Shown: positions 25,725-37,890 of the stretch, in pieces
Position numbering within the stretch: position 1 is the first letter of the stretch
How the letters are laid out: each line of letters begins with the position of its first letter
Translations under genes and position numbers: made by a program
NCBI RefSeq assembly: GCF_001894925.1
Contig: NZ_BCXD01000003.1
Location: 62,001 to 126,000 of the forward strand
From: Rhodococcus rhodnii NBRC 100604
Lineage (GTDB): Bacteria; Actinomycetota; Actinomycetes; Mycobacteriales; Mycobacteriaceae
DNA length: 64,000 nt
Direction: 5' to 3'
The notes under the pieces: model-generated
The model's input: only the letters and a program-made list of their open reading frames with translations
What the model was told of the DNA's origin: nothing
Database searches by the model: none

Positions 25725-25730
25725 TAGTCT
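25725..25730 (+). promoter_or_regulatory. -10 element, leaderless promoter of metH
   Basis: TAGTCT ends 7 nt before the metH ATG. The 51-bp gap between the divergent starts leaves no room for a cobalamin riboswitch or any other leader RNA. Confidence 0.6.
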
Positions 25731-25737
25731 GGACGCC

Positions 25738-29307
<3,570 letters not shown>

Positions 29308-29334
29308 TCCCGCCTGCTCGACCGCGTCGCCCGT

Positions 29335-29364
29335 CCCCGCACCGCCTACGGGCTCGGTGCGGGG
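29335..29364. terminator. hairpin between convergent metH and marR
   Basis: CCCCGCACCG (29335-29344) pairs with CGGTGCGGGG (29355-29364), a perfect 10-bp stem with a 10-nt loop. It overlaps the last codons of the MarR gene. No U tract. Confidence 0.5.
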
Positions 29365-29861
29365 CCGGGCGGCGGTGCCCAGCCGTCCTCGTCGCGCACG
29401 GCACGCATGATGCGGTGGCCGATCTCGCGGAGCTGTCGCGTCTGCGATGCCGTCAGTGGATCCAGGACGAGCCGCCTGACCGTGCGCTCGTGTCCCGGGG
29501 TGGCCTGCCGGACCTTGCCGTACCCGCGCTCGGTGAGGACGGCGAGCGTGTAGCGCCCGTCGGCGGGGTCGGGGGTGCGGTGGACCCACCCTTTCGACTC
29601 CAGCCTCGACGCCGCGCGCGACAACCGCGAGAGGGTGCTGTTCGCGTACCCGGCCAGCGTGCTCATTCGGAGCGTTCCCTCGGGGGCGCGGTACAGGGCG
29701 TACAGCACGCCGTACTCGAAGTGGGTGAGCTGTGCGTCTCGCTGAAGGTTGGCGTCGAGGGCGGCGGGCAGCCATTCCAGCACCGTTGCCACCGCGGCCC
29801 ACGTCGCGAGGTCGTCGCCGGTCAGCTCCGGGGCCGCGGGGGGTTCGATGGCGTCGCGCAT
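29346..29861 (-). CDS. MarR family transcriptional regulator
   Basis: 171-aa winged-helix repressor. After an N-terminal helix (WAAVATVLEWLPAALD) come the MarR elements: LTHFEYGVLYALYRAP, recognition helix region LAGYANSTLSRLSRAASRLESKGWV, and the wing RTPDPADGRYTLAVLTERG. The C-terminal dimer helix ends in a Pro-rich tail. The gene is transcribed divergently from a short-chain dehydrogenase. The shared gap carries two identical-type 16-bp palindromes placed to block the dehydrogenase promoter, so this protein most probably represses that gene and is released by an aromatic or lipophilic ligand. The ATG is leaderless (-10 at 29868-29873). Confidence 0.88.
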   Translation of the reverse strand: MRDAIEPPAAPELTGDDLATWAAVATVLEWLPAALDANLQRDAQLTHFEYGVLYALYRAPEGTLRMSTLAGYANSTLSRLSRAASRLESKGWVHRTPDPADGRYTLAVLTERGYGKVRQATPGHERTVRRLVLDPLTASQTRQLREIGHRIMRAVRDEDGWAPPPGPAPSP

Positions 29862-29867
29862 GGCGGC

Positions 29868-29873
29868 AGCCTA
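29868..29873 (-). promoter_or_regulatory. -10 element, leaderless promoter of the marR gene
   Basis: Minus-strand TAGGCT ends 6 nt before the ATG at 29861. A TTGCGG at 29889-29894 could be a -35 with a short 15-bp spacer. Confidence 0.55.
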
Positions 29874-29905
29874 CCCCTGCGCGCCGGGCCGCAATCGCGT
29901 CGATG

Positions 29906-29921
29906 ACTTGCTCAGGCAAGT
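29906..29921. promoter_or_regulatory. MarR operator 1
   Basis: ACTTGCTCAGGCAAGT, palindromic arms ACTTGC/GCAAGT. It contains the -35 of the dehydrogenase promoter. Confidence 0.65.
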
Positions 29922-29936
29922 GAACCTCTCTAGAGT
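29908..29936 (+). promoter_or_regulatory. promoter of the short-chain dehydrogenase
   Basis: -35 TTGCTC (29908-29913), 17-bp spacer, -10 TAGAGT (29931-29936). The -35 lies in operator 1 and the expected start point just before or in operator 2. Confidence 0.55.
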
Positions 29937-29938
29937 TC

Positions 29939-29954
29939 ACTTGCCCAGGCAAGT
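29939..29954. promoter_or_regulatory. MarR operator 2
   Basis: ACTTGCCCAGGCAAGT, arms ACTTGCC/GGCAAGT. It is 33 bp centre to centre from operator 1, about three helical turns, so both dimers would sit on one face of the DNA. Confidence 0.65.
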
Positions 29955-29989
29955 CGACAGTCGGCATGCGGGCGACGGAACGGAGCGAC

Positions 29990-30781
29990 ATGGACCTGGG
30001 TCTGACCGGCAGGACGGCGTTCGTGAGCGGGTCCACGCAGGGCCTCGGCCACGCCATCGCACGGACACTGGCCGACGAGGGTGCGGCCGTCGTCCTCAAC
30101 GGGCGCAGCGAGGACCGCGTCGAGGACGCGGTCGAGCGGCTCCGTGCTGCAGTGCCCTCGGCGCAGGTCGAGGGAATCGCCGCCGACTTCGCGGATCAGG
30201 GCGATGTTCATCGCCTCCTGCAGTCGATCGGCGAGATCGACATCCTCGTGAACAACGTCGGCATCTTCGAGGTCGCCGCGTTCGAGGACGTCTCGGACGA
30301 CGACTGGCAGCGGTATTTCGATGTCAACCTCATGAGCGGTGTGCGCCTGTCGCGCCGACTCCTTCCCGCGATGCTGGAACAAGGATGGGGGCGCATCGTC
30401 TTCGTCGGCAGCGAGTCGGGGGTGAACGTTCCCGCGGACATGACGCACTACGGCGCGACCAAGGCCGCCATGCTCGCGTTGAGCAACGGCCTGGCCAAGG
30501 CGACCCGTGGAACGCGCGTGACCGTCAACACGATCCTGGGTGGGCCGACGTACTCCGACGGAGTTGCCCGAACCGTCGAACTGATCGCACAGGCACAGGG
30601 CGTGCCCGTCGACGAAGCCAAGAGCGCGATAGCAGCGCGCAACGTGACCTCGCTGCTGCAGCGCTTCATCGAGCCCGACGAGATCGCGAGCCTCGCGGCG
30701 TACCTGGCCAGCCCGCTGTCCTCGGCGATCAACGGTGCCGCGGTGCGCGCCGACGGGGGCACGCTCACGACGACCCTCTGA
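29990..30781 (+). CDS. short-chain dehydrogenase/reductase (SDR), classical type
   Basis: NAD(P)-dependent oxidoreductase, 263 aa. Nucleotide-binding Gly motif GSTQGLG near residue 13, NNVG near 86, catalytic Ser in GSESG, and Tyr-x-x-x-Lys as YGATK. Ends with the usual DGGTLTTTL region after a GAAVRADGG strand. The ATG at 29990 has GGAG close upstream; an in-frame ATG at 29966 would add eight residues. Divergent from a MarR gene and under its twin operators, so it is probably induced by the compound it acts on. Substrate unknown. Confidence 0.88.
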   Translation: MDLGLTGRTAFVSGSTQGLGHAIARTLADEGAAVVLNGRSEDRVEDAVERLRAAVPSAQVEGIAADFADQGDVHRLLQSIGEIDILVNNVGIFEVAAFEDVSDDDWQRYFDVNLMSGVRLSRRLLPAMLEQGWGRIVFVGSESGVNVPADMTHYGATKAAMLALSNGLAKATRGTRVTVNTILGGPTYSDGVARTVELIAQAQGVPVDEAKSAIAARNVTSLLQRFIEPDEIASLAAYLASPLSSAINGAAVRADGGTLTTTL

Positions 30782-30830
30782 TGTCCGCCGACGGAGGCCG
30801 GGCCCGACGTGTCCGTGGCCCGGGTCGCGA

Positions 30831-30836
30831 TAGTCT
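30831..30836 (+). promoter_or_regulatory. -10 element of a conventional (leadered) promoter
   Basis: TAGTCT lies 39 nt before the GTG of the HAD gene; an AAAGG ribosome site precedes the start, so this message has a short leader. Confidence 0.45.
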
Positions 30837-30875
30837 GGACGGCGATCCGCCGTACCGGACCTATCGAAAGGCATC

Positions 30876-31592
30876 GTGAGTACCGCCGCTTCGCACGACA
30901 CTGCTGGTCGAGGGCGAAGGCTTCCCGCCGCCGTCCTGTGGGACATGGACGGCACGCTGCTCGACTCGGAGCGGCTGTGGGACGTCGCGATGCGCGAGCT
31001 CTCGGAGCACCTCGGCGGTCCGATGTCCGAGGAGACGCGGGAGGCCACCCTCGGCGCGTCGAGTGCGAACGCTCTCGCTGTGCTGTTCGACTCGCTCGGA
31101 CCCGAGCAGAAGCCCGCGGCCGTCGCCGACGCGAAGGTATGGCTCTTCGCCCGGGTCGGCGAGCTGTTCGGTGGCGGCCTCGACTGGCGGCCCGGAGCCC
31201 GCGACGCGCTCGCGACGGTGCGCGGCCTCGGCCTGCGCACCGCGCTCGTCACGAACACCGAGCGCGTACTCACCGAACCTGCGCTCGACACGATCGGACG
31301 CGACTTCTTCGACGCCTCCGTGTGCGGCGACGAGGTGCCCTCCGGCAAGCCCGATCCCGACCCGTATCTGCGGGGCGCCGAGTTGCTCGGCGTCGATCCG
31401 CGCGACTGTCTCGCCGTCGAGGATTCGCCCACCGGGACGGCGGCGGCGGCCGCCGCGGGATGCCGCGTCCTCGTCGTCCCCAGCGAGGCCGCCGTACCCG
31501 CAGGCCCCGGACGGGTCTTCCGCGACGGCCTCGTCGGGCTGAGCGAGGCGGACATCGCCGCAGTGTGGCGCGACGGCGCGCCGGCGGCCTGA
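30876..31592 (+). CDS. HAD family hydrolase (beta-phosphoglucomutase-like subfamily)
   Basis: Cytoplasmic phosphatase of the haloacid dehalogenase superfamily, 238 aa. Motif I is WDMDGTLLDS near residue 22, motif II is LVTNTE, motif III is the Lys in SGKPDPDPY, and motif IV is VEDSPTG. A helical cap lies between motifs I and II. The GTG start follows AAAGGCATC. Genes of this type commonly lie directly downstream of metH in Rhodococcus relatives. The substrate cannot be inferred. Confidence 0.88.
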   Translation: MSTAASHDTAGRGRRLPAAVLWDMDGTLLDSERLWDVAMRELSEHLGGPMSEETREATLGASSANALAVLFDSLGPEQKPAAVADAKVWLFARVGELFGGGLDWRPGARDALATVRGLGLRTALVTNTERVLTEPALDTIGRDFFDASVCGDEVPSGKPDPDPYLRGAELLGVDPRDCLAVEDSPTGTAAAAAAGCRVLVVPSEAAVPAGPGRVFRDGLVGLSEADIAAVWRDGAPAA

Positions 31593-31616
31593 GCAGAACG
31601 GACACGATCGACCCCC

Positions 31617-32447
31617 ATGCGCAAGACCGTCCTGTTCTACGTCTTCACCCCGCTCGCCGACCCCGAGGCCATCCGGCTGTGGCAGCACGCGATCGCCGAC
31701 GCCCACGGGCTGACCGGCCGCGTCGTCGTCTCCGAGCACGGCATCAACGCGACGCTCGCCGGCGAGATGGGTGCCGTCAAACGCTACGTCCGCGCCACCC
31801 GTGGCTACGCGCCGTTCGCCCGCGCCGACGTCAAGTGGTCGACGACGTACGGCGGCGAGTTCCCCGGCCTGAGCGTCAAGGCGCGACCCGAGATCGTGAC
31901 GTTCGGCGTACCCCATGAGCTGAAGGTCGACGAGAACGGTGTGATCGGTGGGGGAGTACACCTGACCCCCAGTCAGGTGCACGAGCTGGTCCAGACGCGC
32001 GACGACGTCGTGTTCTTCGACGGCCGCAACGCGTACGAGGCCGAGATCGGCCGCTTCCGCGGCGCCGTCGTCCCCGACGTGCGCACGACCCGCGACTTCG
32101 TCGGCGAACTCGACAGCGGCAGGTACGACCACCTCAAGGACAAACCCGTCGTCACGTACTGCACGGGCGGGGTGCGGTGCGAGGTGCTGTCCGCGCTCAT
32201 GACGGCTCGCGGCTTCGGCGAGGTCTACCAGATCGACGGCGGCATCGTCCGCTACGGCGAGAAGTACGGCAGCGACGGCCTCTGGGACGGGGCGCTCTAC
32301 GTCTTCGACGGCAGGATGAGCGTCGACGTCGGCGCCGGCACCGTCCCGCTCGGCGTGTGCACGCGCTGCGGCGACCCCACGGGGCGCTACGTCAACGACG
32401 AGGACGACGACCGCACACTGATCCTCGTGTGCGAGGCGTGCGGCTGA
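31617..32447 (+). CDS. trhO: tRNA uridine(34) hydroxylase TrhO (rhodanese-like, YceA family)
   Basis: Oxygen-dependent hydroxylase forming 5-hydroxyuridine at tRNA position 34. It has 276 aa: N-terminal ferredoxin-like domain with the family segment [11 protein letters not shown], then a rhodanese domain with the active-site loop YCTGGVRCE (Cys182), and a C-terminal CxxC pair (CTRCGDP and CEACG) that could bind zinc. It starts 25 nt after the HAD stop and ends 1 nt before the pseudouridine synthase, so the three are probably one operon with an RNA-modification theme. Confidence 0.88.
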   Translation: MRKTVLFYVFTPLADPEAIRLWQHAIADAHGLTGRVVVSEHGINATLAGEMGAVKRYVRATRGYAPFARADVKWSTTYGGEFPGLSVKARPEIVTFGVPHELKVDENGVIGGGVHLTPSQVHELVQTRDDVVFFDGRNAYEAEIGRFRGAVVPDVRTTRDFVGELDSGRYDHLKDKPVVTYCTGGVRCEVLSALMTARGFGEVYQIDGGIVRYGEKYGSDGLWDGALYVFDGRMSVDVGAGTVPLGVCTRCGDPTGRYVNDEDDDRTLILVCEACG

Positions 32448-32448
32448 C

Positions 32449-33396
32449 ATGCCCGCCCCGCTCCCGGTCCGCGACGGGCTCGGTCCCGACCGGCTGCGGA
32501 TGCCCGCCGGCTCCGCGGGCCTCACGGTCGCGCGGTTCCTCGAGGGCGCCGCGCCGGACGAGGACTGGGACCGGCGCATCGCGGCCGGCGACGTCGTCGA
32601 CGAGCACGGCCGCGTCGTCGGGCCCGGAACCACGTGCATGCCGACCCGCTTCGTGTACTTCTACCGCGAGCCACCACCCGAGGTTCCCGTCCCGTTCGCG
32701 CTCGACGTCCTGCACCGCGACGACCGCCTCGTCGTCGTCGACAAGCCGCACTTCCTGGCGACGATCCCGCGCGGGCGACACGTCCGCGAGACCGCGCTCG
32801 TGCGGCTGCGACGCGATCTCGACCTGCCCGAGCTGATCCCCGCGCACCGCCTCGACCGGATGACGGCGGGCGTCCTCGTGTTCGTGATCCGGCGTGCGGA
32901 CCGCCGCGCGTATCAGGAACTCTTCGCGACCGGCGCCGTCGCGAACGAGTACCGGGCCGTCGCCGGCACCCGGGCCGGGCTGGAGTTCCCCGCGCGGGTG
33001 CGCACCAGGATCGACAAGGAGCACGGCGTCATGACGGCGACGCAGCGCGACGGCGAACCGAACAGCGACACCACGATCGACCTGATCGGCGCGCGGGCCG
33101 GGCTCGGCAGCTACCGGCTCGTGCCCCGCACCGGCCGCACCCACCAGTTGCGCCTCCACATGCTCTCGCTCGGGCTGCCGATCCTCGGCGACGACTTCTA
33201 TCCGCAGTTCCGCTCGCGCGACCCGCACGACTTCGCCGAGCCGTTGCAGCTGCTCGCCCGGCGGCTGACGTTCACCGACCCCGTCACCGGCGAGCCTCAC
33301 GCCTTCGTCTCCCGCCGCACCCTCGCCCGTGATCCGCTCGCCGAGCCGGTCCGCTGCGGGCGGGCCACACCAGCGTGCGACAATGGGCCATCGTGA
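32449..33396 (+). CDS. RluA-family pseudouridine synthase
   Basis: 315 aa. The catalytic motif is [11 protein letters not shown], with Asp as nucleophile. The KL motif region and the late [10 protein letters not shown] segment (RNA and substrate binding) are both present. The N-terminal 90 residues form an S4-like or related extension rather than a canonical S4 domain. The ATG follows the trhO stop by one base, and its stop overlaps the hisE GTG (GTGA). Could modify 23S rRNA or tRNA; which position cannot be told. Confidence 0.88.
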   Translation: MPAPLPVRDGLGPDRLRMPAGSAGLTVARFLEGAAPDEDWDRRIAAGDVVDEHGRVVGPGTTCMPTRFVYFYREPPPEVPVPFALDVLHRDDRLVVVDKPHFLATIPRGRHVRETALVRLRRDLDLPELIPAHRLDRMTAGVLVFVIRRADRRAYQELFATGAVANEYRAVAGTRAGLEFPARVRTRIDKEHGVMTATQRDGEPNSDTTIDLIGARAGLGSYRLVPRTGRTHQLRLHMLSLGLPILGDDFYPQFRSRDPHDFAEPLQLLARRLTFTDPVTGEPHAFVSRRTLARDPLAEPVRCGRATPACDNGPS

Positions 33397-33656
33397 AGAC
33401 CTTCGAATCGCTGTTCGCCGAGCTGACCGAACGCGCCACGACGCGGCCGGAGGGCTCCGGCACGGTGGCCGCGCTCGACGCGGGTGTGCATGCGCAGGGC
33501 AAGAAGGTGCTCGAGGAAGCCGGCGAAGTGTGGATCGCCGCCGAGCACGAGAGCGACGACGCGCTCGCCGAGGAGATCTCCCAGCTGCTGTACTGGGTGC
33601 AGGTTCTCATGGTCGGCAAGGGCCTGAAGCTCGAGGACGTCTACCGACATCTGTGA
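33393..33656 (+). CDS. hisE: phosphoribosyl-ATP pyrophosphatase
   Basis: Second step of histidine synthesis, hydrolysing PR-ATP to PR-AMP. It has 87 aa, all-alpha MazG-like fold. The [15 protein letters not shown] and [13 protein letters not shown] segments supply the metal-binding acidic residues. I choose the GTG at 33393 (VKTFESLF) because a GACAAT -10-like hexamer lies 8 nt upstream and because it overlaps the previous stop. A GTG at 33375 would give 93 aa. Paired with hisG as in M. tuberculosis Rv2122c-Rv2121c. Confidence 0.93.
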   Translation: MKTFESLFAELTERATTRPEGSGTVAALDAGVHAQGKKVLEEAGEVWIAAEHESDDALAEEISQLLYWVQVLMVGKGLKLEDVYRHL

Positions 33657-33708
33657 CCGGCCCGGCCGGTCATCGAACGGATTCCGTACTTCCCCGAGAG
33701 GACCCCTC

Positions 33709-34560
33709 ATGCTGCGCGTCGCAGTACCCAACAAGGGCTCGCTGTCCGATTCCGCCGCGGCGATGCTCGCCGAAGCCGGCTATCGCCGCCGGACCGATTC
33801 CCGCGATCTCACCGTGCTCGACCCGAGCAACGAGGTCGAGTTCTTCTTCCTGCGCCCCAAGGACATCGCGATCTACGTCGGGTCGGGTGAGCTCGATCTC
33901 GGCATCACCGGACGCGACCTCGCGCGCGACTCGAAAGCACCCGTTCACGAGCGGCTCGCGCTCGGCTTCGGTCGCTCGACCTTTCGCTACGCCGCGCCGC
34001 GCGGCCGCGACTGGACGGTCGCCGATCTCGCCGGAAAGCGGATCGCGACGTCCTACCCGAATCTCGTGCGCGACGACCTCGCCCAGCGCGGCATCGATGC
34101 CGAGGTGATCCGGCTCGACGGCGCCGTCGAGATCTCCATCCAGCTCGGCGTCGCGGACGCGATCGCCGATGTCGTCGGCTCCGGCCGCACGCTCCGCCAG
34201 CACGAACTCGTCGCGTTCGGCGACGTGCTGTGCGACTCCGAGGCGGTCCTGCTCGAACAGGACGGGGCCACGGAAGCGAACTCCGCGCGCAACCAGCTCA
34301 CCGAGCGGCTGCGCGGCATCGTCTTCGCGCAGCAGAACGTCATGCTCGACTACGACTGCCCCAAGGAGATCCTGGACGCCGCGCTCGCGCTGACGCCCGG
34401 AATCGAGTCGCCGACCCTCGCGCCGATGGCCGACGAGAACTGGATGGCGGTGCGCGCGCTCGTCCCCGTCCGTGGTCACAACTCCGTCATGGACGCACTC
34501 GCGGATCTCGGCGCGAAGGCCATCCTCGCCTCCGACATCCGCTCCACGCGCGCACTCTGA
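33709..34560 (+). CDS. hisG: ATP phosphoribosyltransferase, long form
   Basis: First and feedback-regulated step of histidine synthesis. It has 283 aa, the long form, with catalytic domains I and II ([54 protein letters not shown] as the PRPP loop region) and a C-terminal regulatory ACT-like domain (from about 215; [26 protein letters not shown]). Shine-Dalgarno GAGAGGA precedes the ATG. A very strong hairpin begins at its stop codon. Confidence 0.96.
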   Translation: MLRVAVPNKGSLSDSAAAMLAEAGYRRRTDSRDLTVLDPSNEVEFFFLRPKDIAIYVGSGELDLGITGRDLARDSKAPVHERLALGFGRSTFRYAAPRGRDWTVADLAGKRIATSYPNLVRDDLAQRGIDAEVIRLDGAVEISIQLGVADAIADVVGSGRTLRQHELVAFGDVLCDSEAVLLEQDGATEANSARNQLTERLRGIVFAQQNVMLDYDCPKEILDAALALTPGIESPTLAPMADENWMAVRALVPVRGHNSVMDALADLGAKAILASDIRSTRAL

Positions 34561-34608
34561 GATTCGCGTCGCCCCGCCGCACCCGCTGCGGCGGGGCGAC
34601 GCGAATCT
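34560..34608 (+). terminator. 22-bp perfect hairpin after hisG
   Basis: The stem starts at the last base of the hisG stop codon and runs to 34581, loop CCCGC (34582-34586), return arm 34587-34608, with no mismatch. The run after it is only TTG, so this is a U-tract-less terminator of the kind common in actinobacteria. Confidence 0.75.
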
Positions 34609-34677
34609 TGCCGTGGCACGGCGCGGGCTGTGCCAGCATCGGAATCGGACATCGCCACCCACGCGAGGAGTTCGCCG

Positions 34678-36546
34678 ATGCCCGAGTCGTTCCCTCCGTT
34701 CGCACCGCGTGACGGCCATCTCCCGCTCGAGGACCAGGCCCTGATCGGGGACGGTTCGACCTGCGCGCTCGTCGCGCGCGACGGCAGTATCCCGTGGTTG
34801 TGCCTGCCGAACTTCGACAGTCCGCCGATGCTCGCGGGGATCCTCGACGCCGAGCACGGCGGTGAGTTCGCCATCACACCCGACGGGTTGCGCGGAGGTC
34901 ACCAGCGCTATCTCGACGAGACGGCGATCGTCGTCACGACACTCGCCGCCGAGGGAGGCGTCGTCGAGATCACCGACTGCATGCCGCTGCGCTCCGGTGC
35001 GGACCTCACCGAACTCGTCCCCGCCGCGCGCCACGAGTTGCTCCGGGTCGTTCGTGTGCTCACCGGCGAGGTCGACCTCGACGTGCGCTTCGCCCCGCGC
35101 GACCACATCGAGGTGCGCCGCCTCGCGGGTGCGTGGTCGGTGCGCTGGGCCGCCGACCGGGATCTGCCGCTGTCGTTGTGGTGCTCGCACGATCTGCGAC
35201 CGGAGCCGGACGGCGCGATGCGCGGCCGGGTGCGACTGCGTGCGGGGGAGCAGCTCACCGTGACGCTGCACTGGTCGGGCAACGTGCGGCTGCTCGATCG
35301 GCTCGATCCGGCGGCGCTCGTGCAGCGCACCGCGCAGTCGTGGCGCGCGTGGCTGGGCAACGTGACGTACGAGGGCCCGCAGCGGGGCACGGACCTGCGG
35401 TCGGCGCTGACTCTCAAGATGCTCGATCACTCGTCGACCGGCGCGATCATGGCCGCGGCGACGTCGTCGCTGCCCGAAGAGGTGGGCGGAGTGCGCAATT
35501 GGGACTACCGCTACACGTGGGTGCGCGACGCTGCGTTCTCGACGTACGCGCTGCGCCGAATCGGGCTTCGCTCGGAGGCGGACGCCTTTCTCGCGTGGAC
35601 ACTCGAGTGCGCCGAGCGCGACGGCGGCCCGTCGATCATGTACGCGCTCGACGGCGGGCAGCCGCCCGACGAACGCGAGGATCCCGGCCTGTCGGGGTGG
35701 CGCAACTCCCGTCCGGTGCGCTGGGGCAACGGCGCCGCCGGGCAGGTGCAGCACGACGTCTACGGCGAGCTGCTCGACGTCGCCTACCAGTGGGCGCACG
35801 GAGGCGGTGCCGTCGACGGCGAACTGTGGACGACGCTGTCGTCGCTCGCCGATCAGGCGATCGACAACTGGCGCACCCCGGACCAGGGCATCTGGGAGAT
35901 CCGAGACACGGGACGCCGATTCACGTACTCGGTCGGGATGTGTTCGGTGGCAGTCGACCGCGCGCTGCGCGTCGCAGACCTCACCGGGCACCGGCCCGGC
36001 AAGGGCTGGCAGCACGAGCTCGACACGATGCGCGCGGAACTCCTCGACCGTGCGTGGGACGAGAAGCGGCAGACCTTCACCGAGCAGCTCGCGGACGGCG
36101 ACGACTCCGGCGACGACCACGGGCTCGACGCGTCGCTGCTCGCGCTGCCGCTGCGCCGGGTGATCGACTTCGACGATCCGCGCATGGTCGCGACGACGGC
36201 GGCAGTCACCGAACATCTCTCGGCCGGCGACGGGCTGCTGTACCGGTACCGCCACGACGAGAGTTCCGACGGGCTGCCGGGCACCGAGGGAGCGTTCCTG
36301 CTGTGCTCGTTCTGGTGGGTGGACAATCTCACCGGCCAGGGTCGGCTCGACGAGGCGCACGAGCTGTACGAATCGCTGTGTGCACGAACCAATCACGTCG
36401 GCCTGCTCAGTGAGGAGATCGATCCGGCGGACGGATCGTTCCTCGGCAACCTGCCGCAGGCGTTCAGTCACATCGGCATCGTCGCGAGCGGGCATCGGCT
36501 CGCGAAGGCGGAGCAGCGCCGCGGGAACGGCGGGGGTACGCGATGA
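34678..36546 (+). CDS. glycoside hydrolase family 15 protein (trehalase/glucoamylase-like)
   Basis: 622 aa. N-terminal beta-sandwich (IGDGSTCALVARDGSIPWLCLPNFDSPP) and a C-terminal alpha/alpha barrel with GH15 signature segments WDYRYTWVRDAAFS and, near the end, LLSEEIDPADGSFLGNLPQAFSHIG, where the catalytic base Glu lies. In mycobacteria a GH15 member of this length is a phosphate-dependent trehalase, so trehalose is a fair substrate guess; other alpha-glucosides remain possible. No signal peptide, so it is cytoplasmic. Shine-Dalgarno GAGGAG is at the correct distance. Its stop overlaps the dehydrogenase start (ATGA). Confidence 0.85.
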   Translation: MPESFPPFAPRDGHLPLEDQALIGDGSTCALVARDGSIPWLCLPNFDSPPMLAGILDAEHGGEFAITPDGLRGGHQRYLDETAIVVTTLAAEGGVVEITDCMPLRSGADLTELVPAARHELLRVVRVLTGEVDLDVRFAPRDHIEVRRLAGAWSVRWAADRDLPLSLWCSHDLRPEPDGAMRGRVRLRAGEQLTVTLHWSGNVRLLDRLDPAALVQRTAQSWRAWLGNVTYEGPQRGTDLRSALTLKMLDHSSTGAIMAAATSSLPEEVGGVRNWDYRYTWVRDAAFSTYALRRIGLRSEADAFLAWTLECAERDGGPSIMYALDGGQPPDEREDPGLSGWRNSRPVRWGNGAAGQVQHDVYGELLDVAYQWAHGGGAVDGELWTTLSSLADQAIDNWRTPDQGIWEIRDTGRRFTYSVGMCSVAVDRALRVADLTGHRPGKGWQHELDTMRAELLDRAWDEKRQTFTEQLADGDDSGDDHGLDASLLALPLRRVIDFDDPRMVATTAAVTEHLSAGDGLLYRYRHDESSDGLPGTEGAFLLCSFWWVDNLTGQGRLDEAHELYESLCARTNHVGLLSEEIDPADGSFLGNLPQAFSHIGIVASGHRLAKAEQRRGNGGGTR

Positions 36547-37871
36547 GCACCGACTTCGTCCTGCTGGGCGGCGACGGTGATCTCGCGGGCCGACTCCTGC
36601 TCCCGGCGATCGCCGAACTCGTCGGTGCGGGACGGCCGTGCCCCGAGATCGTCGCCGTCGGCAGGAAGGAGTACGGCGACGACGAGTACCGGGCGTGGCT
36701 GGGCGAGGCCCTCGCCACCCACGGTGACGGCGACGAGGACGCCGCCCGGACGGTGACCGAGCACGCCCGCTATCGGAGTGCCGACGTCACCGACGCCGGC
36801 GCACTCGGCGAGATCCTGCGCGATCTGGACGATCCCGTCGTCTACCTCGCGTTGCCGAACGCGATCTTCGCCGACACGCTCCGGGCCCTCGCGGCCGCGG
36901 GAACCGGCGACGGCACGCGGATCGTCGTCGAGAAGCCGTTCGGCACCGACCGTGGCGACGCCCGCGACCTCAACCGGTTGCTGCACGAGATCCGGCCGGA
37001 ATCGCACGTGTTCCGCGTCGACCACTTCCTCGGCATGAACACCGTCCTCGAACTGCTCGGTGCGCGCTTCGCGAACCGCGTCTTCGAGCCCGTGTGGAAC
37101 AGCGAGCACATCGAGCGAGTCGACATCGTCTTCGACGAAGCGCTCGGTCTCGAGGGCCGTGCCGGCTACTACGACTCGGCGGGCGCGCTGCGCGACATGC
37201 TGCAGAACCACCTGCTGCAGGTTCTCGCGCTCGTCGCGATGGAACCGCCCGATGCGATCGACGCCGGTGAACTCGCCCGGCGGCGCGGCGACGTCCTGCG
37301 TGATGCGCGCGTCGATCTCGAGGCCCCGCACGTGAGGGCGCGCTACACCGCGGGGACGATCGGCGAGCGGGAGCTGCCCGCGTACGCGGACGAGGAGGGC
37401 GTCGATCCCGGCCGCGAGACCGAGACGTACGCGGAGTTCACGGTGCGCGTGGACACCCCGCGATGGGACGGCGTGCCGTTCCGGTTGCGGACGGGTAAGG
37501 CGCTCGCGACGGGGCGACGCGATGTCACGATCCGGTTCCGCCCACCGGAGCACTCGCCGTTCGACGGCGCTCCGGATCCGGACGAGCTGACCTTCCGGCT
37601 CGATCCGGACGGCGTCGTGCTCGCCGTGAACCTCACGCGCGGTGACGATCCCGAATCGCTCGCGCGCTGTGAACTCACCTACACGCCGCCGCCGGGCACG
37701 GCGTCCCCGTACGCGACCGTTCTCGCCGGAATCCTCGACGGCGACGGGCTGCTGTCGATCAGCGACGTCGAGGCCGAAGAGTGCTGGCGCATCGTCGAAC
37801 CCGTCCTCCGCGCATGGGAATCGGGCGACGTGCCGCTGCAGACCTACCCCGCCGGCTCCGCCGGGCCGTGA
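36543..37871 (+). CDS. glucose-6-phosphate dehydrogenase family protein
   Basis: 442 aa, somewhat shorter than the common 470-510. N-terminal nucleotide-binding motif is LLGGDGDLAGRLLLPAI, where most family members have GASGDLA. The substrate-binding motif is RVDHFLGMNTV and a conserved VEKPFGTD lies before it. A second Zwf paralogue form of this kind with GGDGDLA is known in actinobacteria beside GH15 genes. Coupled to the hydrolase by a 4-bp overlap, it could send glucose from trehalose into the pentose phosphate pathway, provided a glucokinase acts between. Confidence 0.85.
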   Translation: MSTDFVLLGGDGDLAGRLLLPAIAELVGAGRPCPEIVAVGRKEYGDDEYRAWLGEALATHGDGDEDAARTVTEHARYRSADVTDAGALGEILRDLDDPVVYLALPNAIFADTLRALAAAGTGDGTRIVVEKPFGTDRGDARDLNRLLHEIRPESHVFRVDHFLGMNTVLELLGARFANRVFEPVWNSEHIERVDIVFDEALGLEGRAGYYDSAGALRDMLQNHLLQVLALVAMEPPDAIDAGELARRRGDVLRDARVDLEAPHVRARYTAGTIGERELPAYADEEGVDPGRETETYAEFTVRVDTPRWDGVPFRLRTGKALATGRRDVTIRFRPPEHSPFDGAPDPDELTFRLDPDGVVLAVNLTRGDDPESLARCELTYTPPPGTASPYATVLAGILDGDGLLSISDVEAEECWRIVEPVLRAWESGDVPLQTYPAGSAGP

Positions 37872-37890
37872 CGGCCGCCCGGCACGCGAC

